Shown: one piece after another, positions 27,666-37,139 of the stretch | Layout of the letters: every line of letters begins with the position of its first letter | How positions within the stretch are numbered: the stretch's first letter is position 1 | DNA from: CAYVUM01 sp964619055 | Lineage (GTDB): Bacteria; Pseudomonadota; Alphaproteobacteria; Rhodospirillales; Defluviicoccaceae | Length of the DNA: 64,000 bases | Reading direction: 5' to 3' | NCBI GenBank assembly: GCA_964619055.1 | Contig: CAZUDB010000013.1 | Span: 1 to 64,000, forward strand | Position numbers and translations under genes: made by a program | The notes under the pieces: model-generated | Database searches by the model: none | Told to the model about the DNA's origin: nothing | What the model saw: only the letters and a program-made list of their open reading frames with translations

Positions 27666-28151
27666 ATGGTAATGGTGGAAGGGTTGGACCGCTATTTGGT
27701 CGAACACGCGGTTTTCTCGGGTCTCAACGCCGAGCACCTGGAGTTAGTGCGTGGCTGCTCTGCCAACGTCGCCGTTCACGCTGGCGAGTACATTTATCGC
27801 GAAGGTCAGGCGGCGGACAAATTCTATCTGATCCGTCACGGTGCGGTCAGCCTGGAGGTCTACGTACCGGGCTTTCGGCCGATCGTGCTTGAAACACTGC
27901 ATGCGAACGATCTTCTCGGCTGGTCATGGTTACTGCCGCCCTACCGCAGCAGCTTCGACTGCCGCGCGACGGAGTTGACACGGCTGATCAGCGTCGATGC
28001 GGTTTGTCTGCGCGGAAAAATGGAGGAGGACCCGGTCCTCGGTTACACGCTGTACAAGCGGTTTGCACCCGTGATCGCGGAGCGGCTGTCGTCCGCCCGC
28101 CGTCAGCTCATCGATCTGTATGGTCACCCTGATCCCACGAGGCCGGAATGA
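27666..28151 (+). CDS. Cyclic-nucleotide-binding-domain protein of the hydrogenase operon
   Basis: 161 residues comprising a CRP-like cNMP-binding beta-roll only: FSGLNAEHLELVRGC, GEYIYREGQAADKFYLIRHG, VLETLHANDLLGWSWL, then a helix. There is no helix-turn-helix domain, so it is not a CRP transcription factor. Such proteins recur in bacterial group 3b hydrogenase operons and are presumed accessory or regulatory subunits. The canonical phosphate-binding Arg-Ala pair of CRP appears replaced (FDCRATELTRL keeps an R-A-T), so ligand binding is possible but unproven. It lies 3 bases after hydB and overlaps hydG as ATGA. Confidence 0.85.
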   Translation: MVMVEGLDRYLVEHAVFSGLNAEHLELVRGCSANVAVHAGEYIYREGQAADKFYLIRHGAVSLEVYVPGFRPIVLETLHANDLLGWSWLLPPYRSSFDCRATELTRLISVDAVCLRGKMEEDPVLGYTLYKRFAPVIAERLSSARRQLIDLYGHPDPTRPE

Positions 28152-28999
28152 CTCTTGTCGCCACCGACACTCCTGACTCCGCTTACATTCCGGTTCCCTT
28201 CCTGGTTGAACGAGTGACGCGAAATCTCGGCGATACGTTCACGCTTCAATTGCGTCGCCAAGGGTCCCATGGCGCCTTTCTGTTCGAACCCGGCCAATTC
28301 AACATGCTCTATGTGTTCGGGATCGGCGAGGTGCCCATCAGCATCAGCAGCGACCCGCGGCAGACCGATCGACTTCAGCACACCATCCGTGCTGTCGGGA
28401 ACGTCACATCGGCCTTGTCGAAGGTGAAGCGTGGCCAGGTCATTGGCGTGCGCGGCCCGTTCGGTTCCGCCTGGCCCGTGAAGGAGGCCGAGGGCGAAGA
28501 CGTGGTCATCGTCGCCGGCGGCATCGGACTCGCCCCGTTGCGGCCCGCCATTCTGCATATCCTTGCCAACCGCGCCCGCTACGGTCGCTTTACGATCCTT
28601 TATGGCGCGCGGACGCCCAAGGATATCCTGTTCGACGCGGACCTGCGGCGATGGTCGAGCCGGCTCGACGCCTTCGTGGATGTCACCGTGGACCGGGCAG
28701 CCGGAAACTGGCGCGGCAACGTGGGCGTGGTGACCAAGTTGATCCGGCGCGCGCCTTTTGACCCCGAGCATGCCATCGTCATGGGGTGCGGGCCGGAGGT
28801 GATGATGCGCTACGCTGTGCAGACCTTTGAGGATCGTGGCCTGACCCACGACCGCATCTTCGTGTCGCTGGAGCGCAACATGCGCTGCGCCGTAGGCTTC
28901 TGCGGTCATTGCCAGTTCGGCTCCGCCTTCGTTTGCCGCGACGGTCCAGTGTTCCGCTTCGACCGCATCGCCAAAAATTTCCATATCCGGGAGCTGTGA
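28148..28999 (+). CDS. hydG: Group 3b [NiFe] hydrogenase, FAD/NAD(P)-binding gamma subunit
   Basis: Flavoprotein diaphorase subunit that passes electrons between the iron-sulfur chain and NAD(P)H. The 283-residue protein resembles dihydroorotate dehydrogenase PyrK/ferredoxin-NADP reductases: FAD-binding barrel (FEPGQFNMLYVFGIGEVPISIS), an NAD(P)-binding VVIVAGGIGLAPLRP, and MGCGPEVMMRY. A C-terminal 2Fe-2S site is made of the cysteines in MRCAVGFCGHCQFG and FVC. Its start overlaps the preceding gene by four bases. Whether it prefers NADP or NAD cannot be decided by eye; group 3b enzymes usually use NADPH. Confidence 0.9.
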   Translation: MTLVATDTPDSAYIPVPFLVERVTRNLGDTFTLQLRRQGSHGAFLFEPGQFNMLYVFGIGEVPISISSDPRQTDRLQHTIRAVGNVTSALSKVKRGQVIGVRGPFGSAWPVKEAEGEDVVIVAGGIGLAPLRPAILHILANRARYGRFTILYGARTPKDILFDADLRRWSSRLDAFVDVTVDRAAGNWRGNVGVVTKLIRRAPFDPEHAIVMGCGPEVMMRYAVQTFEDRGLTHDRIFVSLERNMRCAVGFCGHCQFGSAFVCRDGPVFRFDRIAKNFHIREL

Positions 29000-29003
29000 C
29001 GCC

Positions 29004-29792
29004 ATGGCCGCCAGCCGCACGAAGGCTAGAAAAGCGAAATTAGCCGTTTGGAAATTCGCTTCCTGCGATGGCTGTCAGTTGTCTCTGCTCGACTGTGAGG
29101 ACGAACTGCTGGCCGTGGCCGAAAAGGTTGAGATTGCATACTTCCTGGAGGCAACCCGCGCCAAGATTAAGGGTCCTTACGATATCTCCTTGGTCGAAGG
29201 TTCGATCACGACGCCGGAGGATGCGGAGCGGATTCATAAGATTAGGCGGCAATCCAAGGTATTGGTCACGATCGGCGCCTGCGCTACGGCCGGCGGCATC
29301 CAGGCCCTGCGCAACTTCGGGCATGTCGATGATCTGGTGAACCGGGTCTATGCCCATCCGGAGTTCATCAACACGCTCGGTCGCTCCACCCCGATCCACG
29401 ACCATGTGAGCGTCGATTTGGAGCTGCGTGGCTGTCCCATCAACAAGCAGCAGTTGGTGGAGGTCATCTCCGCCATTGCCTCGGGGCGGACGCCTCGATT
29501 CCCGCTCCACAGTGTCTGCATGGAGTGCAAACGTCGCGGCATCGTCTGTGTCGCGGTTTCCATGGGTGCAAATTGCCTTGGTCCCGTCACTCAGGCCGGC
29601 TGCGGTGCCCTCTGTCCGGGCGTTCATCGCGGCTGCTACGGCTGCTTCGGACCCATGGAAGACCCCAACACCGCGAGCTTGAACGCACATTTCATTGGCA
29701 ACGGCTGTTCCCAGTCCGACGTGCGGGACCTGTACAGAGGCTTTAATGCGGGTGCACCCGCATTCCACTGGGAGGGCACCAGTCATGGCTGA
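29004..29792 (+). CDS. hydD: Group 3b [NiFe] hydrogenase small subunit
   Basis: Carries the iron-sulfur clusters next to the NiFe site. The 262-residue protein lacks a Tat signal, as expected for a cytoplasmic enzyme. Proximal-cluster cysteines are in FASCDGCQLS, IGACATAGG and LRGCPINKQ. Further clusters are suggested by CMECKRRG and the Cys-rich segment from CLGPVTQAGCGALC to GCYGCFGP. It begins 5 bases after hydG and overlaps the large-subunit start by 8 bases, so both core subunits are translationally coupled. Confidence 0.93.
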   Translation: MAASRTKARKAKLAVWKFASCDGCQLSLLDCEDELLAVAEKVEIAYFLEATRAKIKGPYDISLVEGSITTPEDAERIHKIRRQSKVLVTIGACATAGGIQALRNFGHVDDLVNRVYAHPEFINTLGRSTPIHDHVSVDLELRGCPINKQQLVEVISAIASGRTPRFPLHSVCMECKRRGIVCVAVSMGANCLGPVTQAGCGALCPGVHRGCYGCFGPMEDPNTASLNAHFIGNGCSQSDVRDLYRGFNAGAPAFHWEGTSHG

Positions 29793-31113
29793 GCGGATAC
29801 AAGACAAGCAGGCAAATGGGCGGCCTGCGAGCCGTACCATCAAGATCGACGCCCTGGCCAGGGTTGAAGGTGAGGGCGGGCTTTACGTCAAGGTATCGGA
29901 CGGCATCGTTGCCGATGTCCAACTCCGCATTTATGAGCCGCCGCGCTTCATTGAGGGGTTGCTTCGTGGCCGGATGTACTCGGACGCACCCGATATCACG
30001 TCGCGCATCTGTGGTATCTGCCCGATCGCCTATATCGAGAGCAGCATCAAAGCCCTCGAAATGGCCCTTGGCGTCGCTCCACCACCGGGCGTGCGGGAGT
30101 TGCGCCGCCTGGCGTACTGTGGGGAGTGGATCGAAAGCCACGTCCTGCATGCCGTGATGCTACACGCGCCGGATTTTCTTGGGTACGAGGACGCATTCGA
30201 GCTCGCCAAGGTCAACCGCCCTGCGGTGGAAGATGCGCTCAGGCTTAAGAAGCTCGGCAATTCGATCCTGGAGGTGGTCGGTGGTCGCGCGATCCACCCG
30301 GTCAACTTCAAGGTGGGTGGCTTCTATCGGTCCCCAAACCGGCGTGAGGTCGAGGCGTTGCGCAGTGAGTTGGAATGGGGGATCGATGCCGGCGCATCGT
30401 TGGCCCGGACATTCGCCGGCTTTGACTTCCCGGACTTCGAAGATGACTACCTGTTCGTTTCACTGCGGGAGGACGAGCTCTATCCTCTCGACGAGGGTCG
30501 GATCGTCACATCCCGTGGACTCGATATCGCCGCTGATGATTTCCCGCAGCACTTTGTGGAGGAGCACGTGGCGCGGTCGACGGCCAAGCATGGCCGCACC
30601 AGTAACGGCGAGGCCTACATGGTCGGGCCACTTGCCCGGTGGGCCAACAACTTCGATCGCCTCAACGGCCGCGCCCGGCAACTAGCGGATGAGGTTGGCC
30701 TAGAGCCTGTGGTCCGCAACCCGTTCAAGAGTTTGCTCGTAAGGATGGTGGAGACCGTTTACGCGTGCGAGGAGGCGCTCCGGCTCGTCGACCAATATCA
30801 CCCGCCGGAAATCGCCAGTGCCGAGGTCAATGTTCGCGCCGGCGTGGGACACGGGTGCACGGAGGCGCCTCGGGGCATCTGCTATCACTGGTATCGCATC
30901 GATGAGCACGGTGTCATCCAAGGCGCAGACATCATTCCCCCCACGTCGCAGAATCAGCCTCAAATCGAGGCCGACGTTAAGGGGGTTGTGGAGCGCAATC
31001 TGGATCTCGATGATGAGGCGCTGCAATGGCGGTGCGAGCAGGCGGTTCGCAACTATGACCCCTGTATTTCGTGCTCCACCCACTTCCTGGATCTGACCAT
31101 CGAGCGGGGCTGA
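29785..31113 (+). CDS. hydA: Group 3b [NiFe] hydrogenase large (catalytic) subunit
   Basis: Holds the NiFe active site. The 442-residue protein has the L1 motif RICGICP near residue 72 and the L2 motif DPCISCSTH at the C-terminus, supplying the four nickel-binding cysteines. The residues after His (FLDLTIERG) form the short peptide removed by the maturation protease. The start at 29785 overlaps the small-subunit end; in-frame codons upstream belong to that gene in another frame. The protease and Hyp assembly proteins are not encoded in the window. In this setting the enzyme probably balances NADPH by producing or using H2 (inference). Confidence 0.94.
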   Translation: MAERIQDKQANGRPASRTIKIDALARVEGEGGLYVKVSDGIVADVQLRIYEPPRFIEGLLRGRMYSDAPDITSRICGICPIAYIESSIKALEMALGVAPPPGVRELRRLAYCGEWIESHVLHAVMLHAPDFLGYEDAFELAKVNRPAVEDALRLKKLGNSILEVVGGRAIHPVNFKVGGFYRSPNRREVEALRSELEWGIDAGASLARTFAGFDFPDFEDDYLFVSLREDELYPLDEGRIVTSRGLDIAADDFPQHFVEEHVARSTAKHGRTSNGEAYMVGPLARWANNFDRLNGRARQLADEVGLEPVVRNPFKSLLVRMVETVYACEEALRLVDQYHPPEIASAEVNVRAGVGHGCTEAPRGICYHWYRIDEHGVIQGADIIPPTSQNQPQIEADVKGVVERNLDLDDEALQWRCEQAVRNYDPCISCSTHFLDLTIERG

Positions 31114-31178
31114 GCGGCCTCGAGAGTTAGGCTGGGGAGGTCGTGCTCAGATCTTTCGCGCTTGGCTGCTAGGCCCCA

Positions 31179-32645
31179 CTAAGAGTCTGACAAAGACACC
31201 GCTCCGTTTACCATGGCATCCACCAGTCGTGTCGTGGAATGGCCGGGAATAAGGTCCGCCACAAGCACTCGGCCGCCTGCCGCGAGCACTTCTTTCGCCC
31301 CGACGATGGTCTCCACGGTGTAGTCGCCGCCCTTTATCAAAACATCCGGTGTCAGTGCGGAAACCACGTTGAGCGGGGTGTCCTCCTCGAACAAGATTAC
31401 GAGGTCCACTGCGGCGAAAGCACCGAGGACGCGAGCCCGGTCCGCCGCCGTTTGCAGGGGCCGGCTCGGTCCTTTCAACCGCTGGACGGATGCGTCCGTG
31501 TTGACGGCCACGATCAGACGGTCGCACACATCCGCCGCCTGTTCGAGCAGAGCCACGTGACCGGGGTGGAGCAGATCGAAACAGCCGTTGGTAAAGCCGA
31601 CGGATAAGCCCTGGCGCCGCCACAGCGTGCGTGCATCCACCGCATCCACCAGCGACACCAACGATCCCCGCCGCGGTGCTTCCAGATGCTGTTCGCGATC
31701 CAGCGACGCATGGAGTTCGGTGACCGTGGTCGACGCCGTTCCGATTTTTCCGACAACGATCCCAGCCGAATGATTTGCAAGTCGCATGCACTCGAACACC
31801 GGAAATCGTCGGGCAAGGCCGAGCGCGAACGTGGCGACCACCGTGTCGCCGGCGCCGGAAACGTCGAACACCTCCTGCGCCACGGTCGGCAGGTGGATCG
31901 GCGTTTGGTCGTCGGCAAAGTACGACATGCCACGTTCCGAGCGGGTCAGCAGCACGGCAGCACCCGTTTCCGCGATCATGACCCCGGCCGCACGCTCGGC
32001 CTCGTCATCGCTTTCGCACGGCAGTCCGGAGGCCTCCGTCAGTTCGCGGCGATTGGGCGTAATGATGGAGGCGCCGGCGTAAGCCGCCACGTCGCGGCGC
32101 TTGGGGTCGACGATGATCGGGGTATTCCGGCGTTTGGCCGCGGCTACGGTAGCCGCCAGAATGGCGTCGTTGCACACGCCCTTGCCGTAGTCGGAGATGA
32201 TGACAACGTCCGCCCAAGCGACGGCATCGGCGACGGCATCCGCAAGAACCTCCAAGACCGCCGGAACGGGAGGCGCCGTTTCTTCGCGGTCGATGCGCAC
32301 GATCTGCTGACGTCCGCACAGAATGCGCGTTTTCGCGCTTGTGGGTCGTCCGGGCACGGGGATCAGACCATCGCTGCGTATTGAGGCATGATTGGCGAGC
32401 AGCTGAGTAAGATGAGACGAGGCATCGTCATCACCCACCAGCCCGATCAACCGGGCTTGGCCGCCGAGGGCCGCGACGTTGACGGCCACGTTCCCGGCAC
32501 CGCCGGCCACCCAGCGCTCCGCCGTTGGGCATAGAACGGCCACGGGCGCTTCTGGAGAGATCCGATTGACGGTTCCGTCCACATAGATATCGAGCATGGC
32601 GTCGCCGACGATGGCGACCCGGCATTGCGAGAAATCAAGATCCAC
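31179..32645 (-). CDS. hldE: Bifunctional heptose kinase / ADP-heptose synthase
   Basis: Makes ADP-glycero-manno-heptose for the LPS inner core. The N-terminal domain (about 1-320) is a PfkB/ribokinase-type D-beta-D-heptose 7-phosphate kinase, with GGAGNVAVNVAALGG and the anion hole DVSGAGDTVVATFAL. The C-terminal domain (about 345-488) is a nucleotidyltransferase with FTNGCFDLLHPGHV (HxGH) and RLVDAMV. 488 residues matches the usual fused enzyme. A GTG at 32645 appears to be the start. It follows the GH63-type gene by 122 bases on the same strand and converges on the hydrogenase operon. Confidence 0.95.
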   Translation of the reverse strand: MDLDFSQCRVAIVGDAMLDIYVDGTVNRISPEAPVAVLCPTAERWVAGGAGNVAVNVAALGGQARLIGLVGDDDASSHLTQLLANHASIRSDGLIPVPGRPTSAKTRILCGRQQIVRIDREETAPPVPAVLEVLADAVADAVAWADVVIISDYGKGVCNDAILAATVAAAKRRNTPIIVDPKRRDVAAYAGASIITPNRRELTEASGLPCESDDEAERAAGVMIAETGAAVLLTRSERGMSYFADDQTPIHLPTVAQEVFDVSGAGDTVVATFALGLARRFPVFECMRLANHSAGIVVGKIGTASTTVTELHASLDREQHLEAPRRGSLVSLVDAVDARTLWRRQGLSVGFTNGCFDLLHPGHVALLEQAADVCDRLIVAVNTDASVQRLKGPSRPLQTAADRARVLGAFAAVDLVILFEEDTPLNVVSALTPDVLIKGGDYTVETIVGAKEVLAAGGRVLVADLIPGHSTTRLVDAMVNGAVSLSDS

Positions 32646-32767
32646 GGCCAGTCCTCAACACCGCCTTGCGGTCGCCACAAACCGGACGACCGCGTGTTCC
32701 CCATCGTTTACGCCAGGACCGTCCAATGGTGAAGGGCGTGTCCGTCGGCGGCGGTGACCGTGTCCGC

Positions 32768-35482
32768 TTATTCGGCGGCCTGCTTCTGGGCCGTGTGCTC
32801 CCGCCAATAGGTCGGAATATCGCGGCGATATCGGCGCATGACCAGATTCGCCAGGAGGCCGGTCCAACCGGTCTGGTGCGCGGCACCCAGACCGGAGCCC
32901 GTATCGGCATGGAAATACTCGTAGAACAGCAGGCAGCCGTGCCAGTGGGGGTCATTCGCAAAGTGCCGCAGCGGTTCCATGGCCGGACGATGGCCGTCTT
33001 TCGCCGGGCGATACAGATCAACCAGTCGCTCGGCGATGAGCGTTGCGATTTCGTTAAGGTTCAAGGACTTGCCACCCAGGCATGGAACGGGCACGGTGAA
33101 GCTGTCTCCGAGATAGCGATAGAACTTCTCGATTGCCTGGACGAGGGCGAAGTTGACAGGCAGCCACACTGGCCCCCGCCAATTCGAGTTGCCGCCGAAC
33201 AGCGGCGAATTGGACTCGCCCGGAACATACTCGATGAGGGCCTTCCCGACGCCCGGTAACGTCCCCAGATCCCGACGCTCGGCGTGGATGCGGCTGACGC
33301 TGCGCACACCGTAGGGCGACAGAAATTCGGCCTCATTCAGCAAGCGGGTCAGGATCGGCGGCAACATGGTGTGGTCGACAAGCGAGAGCAGATGTTCGCC
33401 GCGTTCGTTTTCGTGCTCGGGACAGGCGCAAATCGTGTGGCCCTGGAACAGGCCGCCACCATGACTGACCAGAGTTTCCTTGAAGCGCGGCGCGTGCGAC
33501 AGCAAGCGTTGGTCGATGATCTCCGTCGCGAACAGCGGGATCAGGCCGACCATGGAATAGACGTCGATCCGGTGAAACTGCCCGTCCGGCGTGACGATCT
33601 GGTCCTTGAAGAACCCGGCGTCCGGGTCCCAGAGCGAGACGCCACCATGGACATGGCCACCGATGGCGTCGGCGATAGCGAGGAACTGTTCGAAGGCCTG
33701 GATCGCCATCTCCTCGTAGGTCGGGTCCTCCTCGCATAGCTCCAGCGCGATGACCGTCATGTTCAGGGCGAACATGGCAACCCAGCCCGTGGCATCGGCT
33801 TGCTTCAGGCTGTAGCCCGGTGGCAGTTGCTCGGACCGATCGAACACGGAAATGTTGTCGAGGCCCATGAAGCCGCCTTCGAACACGTTGCTCCCGTCCG
33901 CGTCCTTGCGATTGATCCACCACGCGTAGTTGAGCAGCAGCTTATGGAACACGCGCTTGAGGAAGCCGTGATCGGCTTCGCCCCGTTGCACCCGCTCCGC
34001 CCGATAGGCCTTCAGCGCCCCCATGGCGTGGACCGGCGGATTGACGTCGCCGAAGCTCCACTCGTAGGCCGGGATCTGGCCGTTGGGATGCAGGTAGCGC
34101 TCGCCAAGCATCAGCTCCAGCTGATCCTTGGCGAAGTCCACGTCGAACATGGCGAACGTGGCGCAGTGAAACGCCAGGTCCCAAGCCGCGAACCAGGGAT
34201 ACTCCCAATCATCGGGCATGGAGATGATGTCGGCCGCTCTCATGTGCTTCCAGGTGTGATTTCGCCCGTGCCAGCGGCTGTCCGGCGGCGGGACCACGTC
34301 GCCGGTGAGCCACCGTTCCACGTCGTAGTGGAAGTACTGCTTACACCACATCATGCCGGCGCACGCCTGGCGAACGATGGCGCGGTCCTCCGGGCTGCCG
34401 TCGGGTAGTATTGCTTTGAAAAACTCGTCCGCCTCGGACTGACGGGCGGTATGCACCGTCTCGGTGTTTGCAAACGGATTGGCAAGCTCCTCGGCCGACA
34501 GCACCAAGTCGATGGTGCGGCTTTCGCCGGGGGCCAGCGACATCTGATACCAGCCCGCGAACTTGGTGCCGGTGCCGGCGGGATTGACAGCGTTGGTGTC
34601 GCCGTTGACCACGCGGCTATGAAAACCGTCCTTTACGTAAGGCGACGCGTTGCGGCCTTCGTGAAGGCGCTCGTAGTTGGTTTCGTTGTCCGTGAACAAC
34701 AGCTCCGCGGCATCAGAGCCATAGAAACGATAGGTTCCAAGGCCCTGGCTCTCCGCTGCCACCGCCCAAGCGGCTCCATTGGGTGTCTTTATGGTCTTGA
34801 TGGATGGGATCGGGTCCGAACCGCCCCAGGACCACGTGTTGCGAAACCACAACGTGGGCAGGAGGTGAAGATCGTGGGTTTCAGGCCCGCGATTGGTGAC
34901 CGTGACCCGAATGTGGATCTCGGTCGGGCTGGACTTGGAGTATTCGGCGGCAACGTCGAAGTAGCGATCATCATCGAAGGCGCCCGTATCGACGAGATTA
35001 AAGCCCGGCGTGTGGCGATCGCGCCGTGAATTCTCCTCCACAAGCCAATCATAGGGAAATGTCACTTGTGGATATTTGTAGAGATACCCGAGATAGCTGT
35101 GAGACGGCGTGCCCTCAAGATAGAAGTAGTATTCCTTAACATCTTCACCGTGATTGCCTTGGGGGCCGGTCAGACCGAACGCGCGTTCCTTCAGATAGGG
35201 GTCGCGCCCGTTCCAGATGGCGAGGGCAAAGCACAGATTCTGGTCCTTATCGGACAGGCCACCCAGTCCGTCCTCACTCCAGCGATAGGCGCGGGAGCGG
35301 GCGTGGTCATGGGGGAAAAAGTCCCAGGCATCGCCGTAGGCGCTGTAATCCTCGCGGACGGTGCCCCACGCCCGCTCGGACAGGTACGGCCCCCACAACC
35401 GCCAATCGGCGGTGCCGTCTCGGTTGTCCTCAAGGCGTTTGTGTTCGGTGGTGTTTGTGTAGGGTGCTTTTTTACCGGCCAT
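32768..35482 (-). CDS. Large GH63-type glucosidase
   Basis: Cytoplasmic (alpha/alpha)6-barrel glycosidase related to GH63 processing alpha-glucosidase and bacterial glucosyl- or mannosylglycerate hydrolases. The 904-residue protein has a long N-terminal beta-sandwich domain (DWRLWGPYLSERAWGTVRED, then AFGLTGPQGNHGEDVKEYY) and a helical catalytic domain with GRNHTWKHMRAADIISMPD, YPWFAAWDLAFHC and the C-terminal RGPVWLPVNFALVQAI and WHGCLLFYEYFH. No signal peptide is visible. It sits with an FMN reductase, GMC oxidoreductase and glucose-dehydrogenase-like SDR, suggesting handling of a glucoside or compatible solute. Exact substrate is unknown. Confidence 0.82.
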   Translation of the reverse strand: MAGKKAPYTNTTEHKRLEDNRDGTADWRLWGPYLSERAWGTVREDYSAYGDAWDFFPHDHARSRAYRWSEDGLGGLSDKDQNLCFALAIWNGRDPYLKERAFGLTGPQGNHGEDVKEYYFYLEGTPSHSYLGYLYKYPQVTFPYDWLVEENSRRDRHTPGFNLVDTGAFDDDRYFDVAAEYSKSSPTEIHIRVTVTNRGPETHDLHLLPTLWFRNTWSWGGSDPIPSIKTIKTPNGAAWAVAAESQGLGTYRFYGSDAAELLFTDNETNYERLHEGRNASPYVKDGFHSRVVNGDTNAVNPAGTGTKFAGWYQMSLAPGESRTIDLVLSAEELANPFANTETVHTARQSEADEFFKAILPDGSPEDRAIVRQACAGMMWCKQYFHYDVERWLTGDVVPPPDSRWHGRNHTWKHMRAADIISMPDDWEYPWFAAWDLAFHCATFAMFDVDFAKDQLELMLGERYLHPNGQIPAYEWSFGDVNPPVHAMGALKAYRAERVQRGEADHGFLKRVFHKLLLNYAWWINRKDADGSNVFEGGFMGLDNISVFDRSEQLPPGYSLKQADATGWVAMFALNMTVIALELCEEDPTYEEMAIQAFEQFLAIADAIGGHVHGGVSLWDPDAGFFKDQIVTPDGQFHRIDVYSMVGLIPLFATEIIDQRLLSHAPRFKETLVSHGGGLFQGHTICACPEHENERGEHLLSLVDHTMLPPILTRLLNEAEFLSPYGVRSVSRIHAERRDLGTLPGVGKALIEYVPGESNSPLFGGNSNWRGPVWLPVNFALVQAIEKFYRYLGDSFTVPVPCLGGKSLNLNEIATLIAERLVDLYRPAKDGHRPAMEPLRHFANDPHWHGCLLFYEYFHADTGSGLGAAHQTGWTGLLANLVMRRYRRDIPTYWREHTAQKQAAE

Positions 35483-35506
35483 CTTCGAGGATCCCGCGTG
35501 TGTGAG

Positions 35507-36085
35507 TTAGTAAGGGGTTCCGGCACGCCGAGCTTGCCGCAGGGCGCCCACGTACCATTCGAATTCGTCGAGAAACCGGGCCACGCGGCGCTCGTGCGCG
35601 TCGTCGAACGGCGTTCCGTCCTCCGCGAACTGCTTTTGGACCTGGGGCATGGGGTAGATTGAGGGAATGCTCGGCATGCCGAGTTCGCCCAGGATTGCGC
35701 GCAGTTGCATGGCGGCGCGGACGCCGCCGAACGGTCCGGCCGAATAGCAGGAAATCGCGGAGGGACGCCAAGCCCACTCCTCCAGAAAGTGATCGAGGAG
35801 GTTCTTGAGCGCCGCTGGCACGCTGTGATTGTATTCCCCACTGACAATCAGGAAGCCGTCCGCTTCGGCAATGATCTCCGCCAACGCTGGCAACGGCGCC
35901 GGCGCCTCGCCTTCGGCGTATTCCTTGAACATCTTGTCCAACAGCGGCAGCCGATGGTGGACGGGGTCAATCAGCACCGTCGTGTGACCACGAGCTTGAA
36001 GCTGACGCCCAAGAAACCGCGCCAACCGGATGCCCTGCCGGGCGGTTCGCGTCGAGCCGTAGATCACCGCAATTGAATACGCCAT
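35507..36085 (-). CDS. NADPH-dependent FMN reductase-type flavodoxin-fold protein
   Basis: Flavodoxin-like quinone or azo/FMN reductase. The 192-residue protein begins MAYSIAVIYGSTRTARQG (FMN phosphate loop) and contains the flavin-contact motif SGEYNHSVPAALKNLLDHF and the CYSAGPFGGVRAAMQLR segment. The start at 36085 is preceded by GGAGGGGG, whereas the open frame continues about 100 codons upstream through the neighbouring gene in another register. It is 24 bases upstream of the glucosidase gene and 34 downstream of the VOC gene, so it is part of a minus-strand operon. Confidence 0.9.
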   Translation of the reverse strand: MAYSIAVIYGSTRTARQGIRLARFLGRQLQARGHTTVLIDPVHHRLPLLDKMFKEYAEGEAPAPLPALAEIIAEADGFLIVSGEYNHSVPAALKNLLDHFLEEWAWRPSAISCYSAGPFGGVRAAMQLRAILGELGMPSIPSIYPMPQVQKQFAEDGTPFDDAHERRVARFLDEFEWYVGALRQARRAGTPY

Positions 36086-36119
36086 TACATGCCCCCTCCT
36101 TGTTCCCAACGTGACGTTA

Positions 36120-37136
36120 TCAGGGTTGGCGAAACAAGACACCGTGTCCATCCGGGTCCCGCGCGCTGAGCCCGGTTGTGAAGCCGATGGCTTCCGGCAG
36201 ATCGGCGACGGTCCCGGGCGAGATCCATGAGCCACCACCCTCCCGGACGGCCTCCGCCGTGCGGTCGATCGCGGGTGTGTCGATGTTGATCTGCCAATGC
36301 CACAGATCGTTGGCGAGGCTGTCCACCGGTGTCGGCCGACCAGTGGGCGGAGACAGGTACTCCAGGAACTCGACGGCGATGCCACCACCCGGCGCTCTCA
36401 GCCCGGTGATGCGCAGCCGCGCTCCGAAGACGTTGTTCAGCCGCTCCTGCTCCGGTCCATAGTTCTCGGAGCCGCCAAGAACCTCGAATCCAAGGGCATC
36501 CCGCCAGAACCTCAGGCTCGCGTCCGTATCGGCGACCACGATTGCGGTATGGTCGATGCCGAGGAACAGGGGCTCCTCCGCTTGCCAGCGCGGATCGCCC
36601 TTGCCGGCGGGAAATTCCAGAATTTCCAGATGGTTGCCGTCCGGGTCGCGAAAGTAAAAGGCGGCAATCCCACCCGCCGCCGTGTTCCACTCGGGCAACA
36701 CCTGCGGGCCCGGGGAGGCGTGCGCGACGTCGTGATCGCGGAGATGGGCATAGGCCCGATTCATATCGCTGACGATGATCGCGACATGCTGAAACCAATG
36801 GTCGTTGCTGCGCATGTCGTCGGGAAGGGGCCGGCCCTCGGGCGCCAGATAGTCGATCAGCTCGATGAATTCGGAGCCCAGCCGCAGACGGACGATGCGC
36901 GCGCGCATGCCGAAGACGCCGTGGAGGCGGGCAACGTCATCGCCGCTGACCTCCCGGTCGGAGACCACCTCGAAGGGCAGCACACCTGTGTAGAACGGCA
37001 GCGCCTGATCCATATCGCTGACCGTGATGGACACGGAATCGACGCGGTCGTCGCCTGCGGCTGGGCGAACAGCAACGGTGAACGCAAGCGCCGCGACAAC
37101 GAGCAGCGCGTGAACGGTTGTTCGGCCGATCCACAT
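36120..37136 (-). CDS. Exported two-domain VOC (glyoxalase-fold) protein
   Basis: 338 residues with an N-terminal signal peptide (hydrophobic LLVVAALAFTVAV, probable cleavage after AAG) followed by two vicinal-oxygen-chelate domains, at about 30-175 and 190-338. Repeats of the family pattern are visible: VSITVSDMDQALPFYTGVL with HVAIIVSDMN and RDPDGNHLEILEF, then HTAIVVADTDASLRFWRDAL and ARDPDGHGVLF. The metal-binding His/Glu positions are present in the first domain. A periplasmic VOC protein is unusual, as most are cytoplasmic. It begins 3 bases after the GMC oxidoreductase stop, so it may act on that enzyme's product. Reaction unknown. Confidence 0.85.
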   Translation of the reverse strand: MWIGRTTVHALLVVAALAFTVAVRPAAGDDRVDSVSITVSDMDQALPFYTGVLPFEVVSDREVSGDDVARLHGVFGMRARIVRLRLGSEFIELIDYLAPEGRPLPDDMRSNDHWFQHVAIIVSDMNRAYAHLRDHDVAHASPGPQVLPEWNTAAGGIAAFYFRDPDGNHLEILEFPAGKGDPRWQAEEPLFLGIDHTAIVVADTDASLRFWRDALGFEVLGGSENYGPEQERLNNVFGARLRITGLRAPGGGIAVEFLEYLSPPTGRPTPVDSLANDLWHWQINIDTPAIDRTAEAVREGGGSWISPGTVADLPEAIGFTTGLSARDPDGHGVLFRQP

Positions 37137-37139
37137 GGG

